From Candidatus Iainarchaeum sp. (GTDB lineage Archaea > Iainarchaeota > Iainarchaeia > Iainarchaeales > Iainarchaeaceae), in the NCBI GenBank assembly GCA_013331625.1, contig DUGC01000115.1, positions 24,368 through 29,910 on the forward strand: a stretch of 5,543 bases of DNA, in the 5' to 3' direction. Positions 1-5,466 of this stretch are shown here, piece by piece. The notes beneath the pieces were generated by a model that was not told the origin of the DNA, made no database searches, and was given only the letters and a program-made list of their open reading frames with translations. The translations under genes were made by a program, and so were the position numbers. The stretch's first letter is position 1, and each line of letters starts with the position of its first letter.

Positions 1-141
1 CCAGTTAGACGTCCTGACAAAAAAGGGCAGTTTTTGGGAGTTATGCAACAGGGCACTTTTCAGGCATTCACTGTTACTGCAATAAAGGACAGCATATTGC
101 ATGAAATAGCTGGAAAAAAAAGGCAATTTGCGGCCCTTTAA
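1..141 (+). CDS. Possible C-terminal end of a truncated plus-strand gene, unknown function
   Basis: Frame 1 is open from the window edge to a TAA at 139-141, giving 46 codons. The tail is basic and ends GKKRQFAAL. I do not recognise the protein. In favour: it fills the space up to the converging coiled-coil gene, leaving only 17 bases between the stop codons, and the T-rich run at 160-178 could end its transcript. Against: 46 open codons can arise by chance, and the codons (three ACT, three GTT, plus AGA and CGT) are unlike polB and the beta-helix gene, which prefer ACG/ACA and CGC/AGG. An ATG at 43 is in the same frame, so a 32-residue peptide is also possible. The true gene start, if there is one, lies outside the window. 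Confidence 0.3.
   Translation, partial: PVRRPDKKGQFLGVMQQGTFQAFTVTAIKDSILHEIAGKKRQFAAL
114..121 (-). terminator. T8 tract downstream of the minus-strand coiled-coil gene
   Basis: Eight A residues on the plus strand read as T8 on the minus strand, 37 bases past the stop codon of the 159-629 gene. Archaeal RNA polymerase typically terminates on such T runs without needing a hairpin. A small inverted repeat just before it (GCCCT at 133-137 with AGGGC at 147-151) could add a five-pair stem. The role is inferred from position and base run only. Confidence 0.45.
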
Positions 142-158
142 AATGCAGGGCAATCAGG

Positions 159-629
159 TTATTTCTTCTTCTGCTTTTGGGCGGCGCCGTTTTCCTTGAG
201 GTCTTTGAGAGTTGCAAATTCCAAAGGGTTGATTGAATCGATGACATATTTGATCTCGCTGACCTGCTCGGCTTTTGCATAATTCTGCCTGATATTCTCA
301 ACTTCAGAACCCAATAAAGTAATCCTCTCAGAGAGCTCTGCCACTTTTGAATTGAGGGATGCGATCTCCCGGTCCATGCCACCGGTGCCGGCAACAGGGC
401 CATTGTGCCCTGATTCCTGCAGGTCCTTGACCTTGCGGTTCACTACCAAAAGGTTCCTGCCAAGTATTTTTTCATTCCTTACAAGGAACTTGATTTTCTG
501 TAAAATTATGAGTATGCTGCTGTTTATTGCCCTAAGGTCCTCTGAAACCTTGGGGATTGCCGTGCTCCCCGAAGGCTTTTTTGAACCCTCAATGCGCGAA
601 TCTTGGGGAATGTGTCTTTGGTGGGGCAT
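159..629 (-). CDS. Small two-helix coiled-coil protein, unknown function
   Basis: A 156-residue cytoplasmic-looking protein without signal peptide or membrane segment. Residues 1-28 are polar and probably disordered. Residues 29-72 look like a long helix rich in I, L, K and R. Residues 73-84 are a Gly-rich linker. Residues 85-120 form a regular coiled coil with hydrophobic a/d positions I89, L92, V96, L99, I103, L106, V110 and I113. Next comes a conserved-looking block, EIKYVIDSINPLEFATL (125-141), and a Lys-rich tail (KQKKK). The 'INP-hydrophobic' block after a heptad region is faintly like archaellum accessory proteins ArlC/ArlD (FlaC/FlaD), but I cannot confirm this and no other archaellum gene is present. 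The start is supported by an AGGTG Shine-Dalgarno-like sequence five bases before the ATG. The gene is divergent from polB. Coding reality is well supported; function is not known. Confidence 0.8.
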   Translation of the reverse strand: MPHQRHIPQDSRIEGSKKPSGSTAIPKVSEDLRAINSSILIILQKIKFLVRNEKILGRNLLVVNRKVKDLQESGHNGPVAGTGGMDREIASLNSKVAELSERITLLGSEVENIRQNYAKAEQVSEIKYVIDSINPLEFATLKDLKENGAAQKQKKK

Positions 630-634
630 TTGAA

Positions 635-639
635 CACCT
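635..639 (-). promoter_or_regulatory. Shine-Dalgarno-like site of the coiled-coil gene
   Basis: On the minus strand this reads AGGTG, complementary to the archaeal 16S rRNA 3' end, with a five-base spacer to the ATG at 629-627. It supports that start. It also contrasts with polB and the beta-helix gene, which have no such site. Confidence 0.6.
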
Positions 640-661
640 AATAAACTTTACCTGTAAAAAA

Positions 662-710
662 GCCTTTTCTTTTTGCTGGGCCAAAAATAAGGCTTGCGAA
701 AAGAAAAAGC
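662..710. repeat. Imperfect inverted repeat with roughly 20-base arms between divergent genes
   Basis: The left arm (662-682) and right arm (691-710) pair around an AT loop (AAAAATAA, 683-690). The core CTTTT/AAAAG-type pairing runs through 665-674 against 698-707, followed by GC/GC (675-676 with 696-697) and CC/GG next to the loop. There are one or two mismatches, a single-base bulge and two G-T wobbles. If minus-strand transcription starts upstream of it, the dyad would lie in the 5' leader of the coiled-coil gene. As DNA it could be an operator shared by both genes. Its position between divergent starts argues against a terminator. Function is inferred only. Confidence 0.5.
681..693 (-). 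promoter_or_regulatory. Candidate TATA box for the coiled-coil gene
   Basis: The minus strand reads CTTATTTTTGG here, an A/T-rich TATA-like element. A transcription start about 26 bases downstream, near 661, would leave a leader of about 30 bases that includes the AGGTG ribosome site. It overlaps the loop of the 662-710 dyad. A competing minus-strand TATA candidate is the TTTTATAC run at 741-748, which would give a leader of about 90 bases carrying the whole dyad as RNA. The sequence does not decide between them. Confidence 0.3.
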
Positions 711-721
711 CATAATACCTA

Positions 722-733
722 TTGAATATACTT
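722..733 (+). promoter_or_regulatory. Candidate TATA box of polB, placed for a leaderless transcript
   Basis: The sequence TTGAATATACTT has its AATATA core centred near 727.5, about 26-27 bases before the polB ATG at 754. That is the usual archaeal TATA-to-start-site distance, so transcription would begin at or next to the start codon. No Shine-Dalgarno-like sequence precedes the ATG, which agrees. The box forms the left arm of an inverted repeat, TATACT (727-732) with AGTATA (740-745), so a repressor site over the promoter is possible. A second TATA-like run, TATAAAATA at 742-750, is too close to the ATG to serve it. Confidence 0.45.
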
Positions 734-753
734 TCTATGAGTATAAAATAGCT

Positions 754-3153
754 ATGGCCACTAATAAGCTTAACGGGATACTGCTTGACTGCGGCTACCG
801 GATTGGGGAAAATGGCAATTCGGTAATACAACTGTATGTAAGTGATGAGCGCAGCATAAGGCTTATTGAGGACAATTCTTTCAGCCCATATTTTTATGTT
901 GTGAGCAAGGACCCGCAAAAAACCCTCCATGCCCTTGAAGGCCATGTGTTTGGCGAAGGGGCGAGAGCATTAAGGGCAGAATTGTCCCCCAAGGAAAATG
1001 CCCCGAATGCAATAAAGGTGTATTTCAAAAACCCGCAAGAGCTTGTGAGGGCACGCGAGGCCATCGAGGGCGTTGAGGGGGTTTATGAAAGGCGCGAGTA
1101 CGACATCCCGTTCACGGAGCGCTACCTCATCGATAAGTGCATGCACCCGATGGCAGGGGTGGAAATTGAGGAAAAAGACGGGAACGTGGTAAAAATCAAT
1201 CCCCGTGAAATAAAGCGCGACCTGCGGCTGGTTGCACTTGACCTTGAGACTTACTCCCCCGGAAGGTTTTCCGATGCGCGCCTCGACCCCATTTTAATGT
1301 GCGTGCTCTCAGCGCAGGGCGGCTCGAAAGTGTACACCTACAAAAAGACGATGGCAAAGGAAGCGATAGTGCTTTCTGATGAGAAGGAAATGCTTGAAAG
1401 GGTTTTTTCCGACCTGCGGTCAATGAGCCCTGATGTGCTTGTGACATATAATGGCGACAGCTTTGACATGCCATATATCAAGGAGAGGTGCGAGAGGCTT
1501 AAGGTTAAATGCGACTTCGGGTTTGGCCCGGTCAAGGTTGTGCACCGCGGAATGTATAATTCCGCGGAGATTTCAGGCACGCAGCACCTTGACGCATATG
1601 CGCTCATAAAGTTCATGGCGCGCATAGGCGCGGTGAGCCTCGTCAAATTTGATATTGAAAATGTTTCAGAAAAGCTCTTTGGCAAATACAAGGAGAAGCT
1701 TTTGCACACAGACATCAACGGGCTTTGGGATAAAGGGGACATCGACAGGATAGTAAAATACAACCGCGAGGACGGCGAGGTAACGCTCCAGCTTGCAAAA
1801 GAATTCCTCCCCCTCCAGATACAGCTCGCATCAATGCTGCGCCAGACGCTTTTTGAGACAAGCAGGGCTTCATCGTCACAGATGGTCGAGCAGCTTCTTA
1901 TAATCAGGAGCTTTGATAGGGATAACCTCATACCAAACAGGCCGGGCGAAGCCGAGGTCACCCAGAGGTCTTTGCAGACCTATGAAGGAGGGTTTGTGCG
2001 CTCCCCCCTCCCGGGCCTTCATGAAAACATTGCAGTGCTCGATTTCCGCTCGCTGCACCCGACAATCATGATTTCACACAACATCAGCCCTGAAACGATG
2101 CGCTGCAGCCACGATGAATGCAAAAGCGGGGAGAATGTCTCGCCCGACGGCGACTGGTTTTGCATGAAAAGGAAAGGGTTCCTCTCCGGGATTTTGGAGG
2201 AAATTTTAAAGGACAGGATTGAACTCAAGAGGAAAGTGAAGCTCATGGAGAAGGGCACGCAGGAGTACAAGATGCTCAATGCGCGCCAGCACGCCCTCAA
2301 AATCCTCCTCAATTCCCATTATGGCTATCTCGGGTATCCGCGCTCAAGGTGGTATTCGCGCGAGAGCGCAAGGGCGGTGACCGCATGGAGCAGGCATTAC
2401 ATCCAGCAGGCAATGGAGAAAGCCGAGAAGGACGGATACACAGTATTATACGGCGACACCGATTCGATGCTATTGCTTATCCCAAATGGAAAAAATGAGG
2501 AGGATGTCAGGATATTCATGGAAAAAGTCAATGACGAACTTCCAGATGCGATGGAGCTGGAATTCGACGGCATGTATAGGCGCGGCATTTTTGTCACAAA
2601 GCGCGAGGGCGGGGCCGCGAAAAAGAAGTATGCGCTCATCGATTTCAGGGGCAACCTCAAGATTGTGGGCTTTGAGTATGTGAGGAGGGACTGGGCAATT
2701 GTTGCAAAGGAAACGCAAAGGCAGGTCATCGAGGCGGTGCTAAAGGAGGGTGACCCTGCAAAGGCGGTGGCGCTCACAAAGGGCATGATAAAAAGGCTGA
2801 AGGAAGGCAAGGTACCCAAGGCAGAGCTCGTGATAATGACGATGCTAAAGCGCAGGATAGACAAGTATGAATCAATCGGCCCGCATGTCGCTGCCGCAAA
2901 AAAGGCCATTGCGCGCGGAAAGGACATTGATGTGGGCAGCGTGCTCGGCTTTGTCGTGACAAAAAAGAACGGGAAGAGCATTTCGGAAAAAGCAGAGCTT
3001 GAGGAGTATGTTGCCGAAGGCAACTATGATGCCGATTATTACATCGAGCACCAGATCCTTCCGGCGGTGCTCAACATAATGCAGGAGCTCGGGTACGATA
3101 AACAGGATTTGATTTCGGGCGGAAAGCAGAGTTCGCTATCGAGCTTTATGTGA
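754..3153 (+). CDS. polB: Archaeal family B replicative DNA polymerase with 3'-5' exonuclease
   Basis: A 799-residue DNA-directed DNA polymerase (EC 2.7.7.7), close in length and colinear with the P. furiosus enzyme. Residues 1-130 form the N-terminal domain, with uracil-pocket positions P45, P94, R101, F120 and R123. Proofreading motifs are intact: Exo I DLE (D163, E165), Exo II NGDSFD (N233, D238), Exo III YNRED (Y336, D340). The YEGG motif is at 410-413. Polymerase motif A is DFRSLHPTI (D430), motif B K516-x3-NSHYG, and motif C YGDTDS (D568, D570), followed by KKKYA (623-627). The last eight residues, QSSLSSFM, fit a PIP box for PCNA binding. H435 stands where the steric-gate Tyr is expected. 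There is no intein. The ATG at 754 is preferred: an in-frame extension to TTG at 694 would add 20 residues with no counterpart in the family and would run across the promoter. It is divergent from the coiled-coil gene. Confidence 0.97.
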   Translation: MATNKLNGILLDCGYRIGENGNSVIQLYVSDERSIRLIEDNSFSPYFYVVSKDPQKTLHALEGHVFGEGARALRAELSPKENAPNAIKVYFKNPQELVRAREAIEGVEGVYERREYDIPFTERYLIDKCMHPMAGVEIEEKDGNVVKINPREIKRDLRLVALDLETYSPGRFSDARLDPILMCVLSAQGGSKVYTYKKTMAKEAIVLSDEKEMLERVFSDLRSMSPDVLVTYNGDSFDMPYIKERCERLKVKCDFGFGPVKVVHRGMYNSAEISGTQHLDAYALIKFMARIGAVSLVKFDIENVSEKLFGKYKEKLLHTDINGLWDKGDIDRIVKYNREDGEVTLQLAKEFLPLQIQLASMLRQTLFETSRASSSQMVEQLLIIRSFDRDNLIPNRPGEAEVTQRSLQTYEGGFVRSPLPGLHENIAVLDFRSLHPTIMISHNISPETMRCSHDECKSGENVSPDGDWFCMKRKGFLSGILEEILKDRIELKRKVKLMEKGTQEYKMLNARQHALKILLNSHYGYLGYPRSRWYSRESARAVTAWSRHYIQQAMEKAEKDGYTVLYGDTDSMLLLIPNGKNEEDVRIFMEKVNDELPDAMELEFDGMYRRGIFVTKREGGAAKKKYALIDFRGNLKIVGFEYVRRDWAIVAKETQRQVIEAVLKEGDPAKAVALTKGMIKRLKEGKVPKAELVIMTMLKRRIDKYESIGPHVAAAKKAIARGKDIDVGSVLGFVVTKKNGKSISEKAELEEYVAEGNYDADYYIEHQILPAVLNIMQELGYDKQDLISGGKQSSLSSFM

Positions 3154-3163
3154 ATGCAGAAAA

Positions 3164-3183
3164 CGGGGAAACTTCCCTGCAAA
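3164..3183 (+). repeat. Copy 1 of a short repeated CGGGGA...TCCCTGCAAA motif
   Basis: CGGGGA, a four-base spacer and TCCCTGCAAA. A second copy with a two-base spacer lies at 3240-3257, 76 bases on. In this copy GGGA (3166-3169) and TCCC (3174-3177) can pair around a four-base loop. It starts 11 bases after the polB stop, so it would sit in the 3' untranslated part of the polB mRNA. Origin and role are unknown. Confidence 0.4.
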
Positions 3184-3205
3184 AAAAGCCTTAAATTGAA
3201 CCCGA

Positions 3206-3210
3206 TTTTT
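3206..3210 (+). terminator. Candidate T5 terminator of polB
   Basis: A run of five T residues (in CCCGATTTTTATC) 53 bases past the polB stop is the first T-tract downstream and a plausible archaeal intrinsic termination site. Three further T5 runs follow before the next gene, so termination may be staggered. This is inferred from base runs alone. Confidence 0.35.
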
Positions 3211-3220
3211 ATCAAAAGAA

Positions 3221-3251
3221 GGGATGCCGCTTTAAATGGCGGGGACATCCC
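3221..3251 (+). repeat. Strong hairpin in the polB to beta-helix gap
   Basis: GGGATG (3221-3226) pairs with CATCCC (3246-3251), and the inner CCGC (3227-3230) pairs with GCGG (3239-3242) around the loop TTTAAATG. A three-base bulge (GGA, 3243-3245) lies on the right side. That is ten G/C-rich pairs in 31 bases. It is not followed directly by a T-tract (the next is about 40 bases on), so it is not a typical terminator; an RNA 3'-end structure or a DNA cruciform or operator are possible. Its right arm overlaps copy 2 of the repeat at 3240-3257. Confidence 0.5.
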
Positions 3252-3257
3252 TGCAAA
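3240..3257 (+). repeat. Copy 2 of the CGGGGA...TCCCTGCAAA motif
   Basis: CGGGGA, two bases and TCCCTGCAAA, matching the motif at 3164-3183 apart from spacer length. The short spacer prevents a local GGGA/TCCC loop here; instead the TCCC pairs with the GGGATG at 3221-3226. Confidence 0.4.
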
Positions 3258-3373
3258 GCACTGGGCAACGGCTATGTTGAAAATCTCAATTTTTCTGCGT
3301 TTGCCATCCTGCTTTGGCCTGAAAAACCCCTTATTTCGCCGTTTGTTAAAGGCTTTGTTAGGGCGGTACTTTT

Positions 3374-3385
3374 TGTGCATGCACA
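3374..3385. repeat. Perfect 12-base palindrome upstream of the beta-helix promoter
   Basis: TGTGCATGCACA is a perfect two-fold palindrome centred about 50 bases before the TATA box at 3427-3433. It has the size and symmetry of a site for a dimeric regulator. The start codon region has a looser palindrome with the same TGCATG core (CCCTTGCATGGG, 3450-3461, 10 of 12 symmetric). Binding is speculative. Confidence 0.35.
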
Positions 3386-3387
3386 TC

Positions 3388-3413
3388 TTGGGGCTTTTTC
3401 AACAGAGCCTCAA
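3388..3413 (+). repeat. Stem-loop just upstream of the beta-helix promoter
   Basis: TTGGGGCT (3388-3395) can pair with AGCCTCAA (3406-3413) around a ten-base loop, giving eight pairs with one G-U. The loop starts with a T run (T5 at 3395-3399). It may close any transcript still running from polB before the next promoter, or it may be chance. Confidence 0.3.
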
Positions 3414-3426
3414 AGCAACAGAATGC

Positions 3427-3433
3427 TTTTATA
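3427..3433 (+). promoter_or_regulatory. TATA box of the beta-helix gene, leaderless arrangement
   Basis: TTTTATA is centred at 3430, exactly 27 bases before the ATG at 3457, so the start site should fall at or next to the A of the start codon. There is no Shine-Dalgarno-like sequence between them, and an in-frame TAA at 3439-3441 excludes a longer reading frame. Together these point to a leaderless mRNA with its own promoter, independent of polB. Confidence 0.65.
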
Positions 3434-3456
3434 GGCATTAATGTTTAATCCCTTGC

Positions 3457-5466
3457 ATGGGCAATTGCGCAGCGGTTAAACTTTGCATTGCATTCGCAAT
3501 ATTGCTGATTATTCCCGGCAATGCTCTTGCCGCAAACTGGTATGTTGACAATGCCGCATCGGGCGCGAATGACGGCACGGGCTGGCAGGACGCATGGCAG
3601 TCATTTGCAGACATCATCTGGCTCAACAAGTACCAAAATCCCCAAGCGGCAGGCGTGGTAAGGCCGGGGGATGTCATTTACATTTCGGGCGGAGCTGAGA
3701 GCAAGGCCTATAATGAAACCCTCGTGATAAACACGGCAAACATGGACATTTCAAATGACCGCCGGATCATCGTGCGCGCGGGGCAGGATGAAAACCATAA
3801 CGGCAAAGTGATCATTGACTGCGCAGGGACGCTAGGCTATGGCGCTAGGGGCGGATCTTATGTTACGCTTAGCGGGAACTATAATGGAAAAAGGCATATT
3901 GTCATACGCAACTGCACCAGCCCCAAATACAAGGACCAGAATTGGGCGTTCTTCAGCGGCGGGAGCGGCCTGGTCCTCGAATATCTGGAAATATATGCGA
4001 GCAACAACGGCATTTGGCTCAATCAGGGGGCAGACAACGAAGTCGCCAACTCATACATCCACGGGACTTTGGGGGATGCAGGCATAAGAATCTTTTGCCC
4101 TTCAACAGTGGGTGGCTGCAAAGTGCACGACAATACAATCATCGGGAACGTTGAAGGATCGCAAGAGGAAGGGATCATCGGCGGCGGGCCTGACGGGATC
4201 CAGAGCTTTGGCGGCATCGACATTTACAATAACCGCATTGATTGGGAATTCGGGCCTGTTGTGCCTTCGCGCAACCCCGCAGGCCAGCAGCACCCCGATA
4301 ACATACAGCTGCGAAAGGGTTACCAAAGAATATATGATAATTTTCTCCTCAATCCCGCAAATGCCTGCATTTCAGGGGACCCTTATGCGGGAGTGCTGGA
4401 GCATTTCCGGATGTACAATAACGTATGTGCAGTAACCAACCCGTATTTTTATGCCACAAAACCCTATTATGTTGGCAGGGGCATGGAGTGGGCTGCCGGA
4501 GAGCTGACACGTGTCTTTGATGTCGTTATTTCCAACAACACTTTTGCTGACCTGCCCATCGGCAGGGCAATAGCCATAGGGTGGAGCGGCAGCCCCGGGA
4601 TTTCTGATTTTTTTGTTTCAAACAACTTGATTTACCGCATGGGGCGGCCGGGTTTTCCTGTCATCAATTTTGCAGCGGCAAATCCGGATAAAATATCCAT
4701 CAGCAACAATCTCCTTTATGCAGGAAAACACGGTTCAACACTCATTTCTGCAGGCGGCGACATCATAACCCAAGCCAATGGCATCTATACTGAACCTGTT
4801 TTCAGGTCATATAATGGCGTATCGCTTTCCAATGACTTCCGTTTGGCCGAAAGCGACCTGTCGGCAAAAAACAATGGCACGGATCTCTCGCCCTTTTTTA
4901 CCGCAGACAAGGACGGAATTTTGCGCCCGCAGGGGACTGGATGGGACATCGGGGCATATGAATACGTGCAGCCAGCCATACAGCCTCCGGCACCAGCCGA
5001 CACGGACAATGATGGCATTCCAAATTCCTCAGACCGCTGCCCGAAAACCGCACTCGCAGCGAGGGCTTACGTGAACGTTTTCGGCTGCGCAATGCCGGTA
5101 GCGGCAAAATTCGACATCAGGCCCGATTTCAATGCAACGGATATTAATGGGATGCAGGGCCTTGAATTGGGAATATCGCAATACGGCAAAGTTTCATACA
5201 CAAACACGAGCCTGGCACTTGTGAAAGTTATCGCAGGAGAAGACGAGCGCCTCAATCTTGACGCGGACTTCAACATAACCCAGTCCAAAATCAGCATCAG
5301 CCAAAACAATTTGCCCCAGCTCAATTTGCCTGCCACAATAACGATCTACAACACAAACTTCAACTCGCCGAAAATCCTCAAGGACGGGGCTGAATGCACG
5401 GGCTGCCAGATAGTTTCCTATGACAAAAACACAAAAACCATTGTGTTCAGCGTGCCGGGCTTTTAA
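3457..5466 (+). CDS. Secreted right-handed beta-helix protein with TSP3-like calcium motif and C-terminal surface-protein domain
   Basis: 669 residues. Residues 1-25 are a Sec signal peptide (hydrophobic IAFAILLIIP, then A23-L24-A25 before a predicted cut). The mature start ANWYVDNAASGANDGTGW and the PGDVIYISGG block (70-79) are typical first turns of parallel beta-helix proteins of the pectate-lyase/NosD type. Residues 110-495 hold many short strands with Asn ladders (YNNR, SNNTF, VSNNLIY, ISNNLLY). The helix closes with DIGAYEY (497-503). A Pro-rich linker leads to DTDNDGIPNSSDRCP (515-529), a thrombospondin-3-like calcium loop; C528 and C544 may form a disulfide. Residues 550-669 are a beta-rich module with a CTGC pair (647-650), resembling C-terminal modules of archaeal surface proteins. 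No C-terminal membrane anchor is present. It probably acts outside the cell on or within polysaccharide, but no catalytic residues can be assigned. The start is fixed by an upstream in-frame stop. Confidence 0.88.
   Translation: MGNCAAVKLCIAFAILLIIPGNALAANWYVDNAASGANDGTGWQDAWQSFADIIWLNKYQNPQAAGVVRPGDVIYISGGAESKAYNETLVINTANMDISNDRRIIVRAGQDENHNGKVIIDCAGTLGYGARGGSYVTLSGNYNGKRHIVIRNCTSPKYKDQNWAFFSGGSGLVLEYLEIYASNNGIWLNQGADNEVANSYIHGTLGDAGIRIFCPSTVGGCKVHDNTIIGNVEGSQEEGIIGGGPDGIQSFGGIDIYNNRIDWEFGPVVPSRNPAGQQHPDNIQLRKGYQRIYDNFLLNPANACISGDPYAGVLEHFRMYNNVCAVTNPYFYATKPYYVGRGMEWAAGELTRVFDVVISNNTFADLPIGRAIAIGWSGSPGISDFFVSNNLIYRMGRPGFPVINFAAANPDKISISNNLLYAGKHGSTLISAGGDIITQANGIYTEPVFRSYNGVSLSNDFRLAESDLSAKNNGTDLSPFFTADKDGILRPQGTGWDIGAYEYVQPAIQPPAPADTDNDGIPNSSDRCPKTALAARAYVNVFGCAMPVAAKFDIRPDFNATDINGMQGLELGISQYGKVSYTNTSLALVKVIAGEDERLNLDADFNITQSKISISQNNLPQLNLPATITIYNTNFNSPKILKDGAECTGCQIVSYDKNTKTIVFSVPGF

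Larger units (their letters stand above)
3154..3456. other. Intergenic stretch after polB with no convincing gene
   Basis: 303 bases between the polB stop and the next start. A 95-codon plus-strand frame (3154-3441) begins directly after the TGA, but it has an implausible basic, Cys-dotted composition, no domain and no ribosome site, and runs through the next gene's TATA box, so I do not call it. T5 runs at 3206-3210, 3290-3294, 3370-3374 and 3395-3399 are possible terminators for polB; the first is the best placed. The region also holds a strong hairpin (3221-3251), a repeated CGGGGA...TCCCTGCAAA motif, a 12-base palindrome and a further stem-loop (3388-3413), each listed separately. Confidence 0.6.

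Noticed and set aside
694..753. Longer polB start at TTG 694
   Set aside because: It would add 20 residues without family counterpart, use a rare start codon and read across the candidate promoter and dyad; ATG 754 matches the family N-terminus.
1338..1961. 207-codon minus-strand open frame inside polB, and a similar 208-codon one at 2397-3023
   Set aside because: Ser/Leu-rich antisense shadows of the polymerase. The sense strand has all family motifs throughout, so these are by-products of its codon use.
2041..2472. Intein in polB
   Set aside because: Motifs A, B and C, the usual insertion sites, are continuous and spaced as in intein-free enzymes.
3039..3386. 115-codon minus-strand open frame overlapping the polB 3' end
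   Set aside because: It overlaps well-supported polB coding sequence and its translation looks like a chance Lys/Phe/Cys-rich frame.
3154..3441. 95-codon plus-strand open frame starting directly after the polB stop
   Set aside because: No ribosome site, odd basic and Cys/Phe-rich composition, no recognisable domain, and it runs through hairpins and the TATA box of the next gene.
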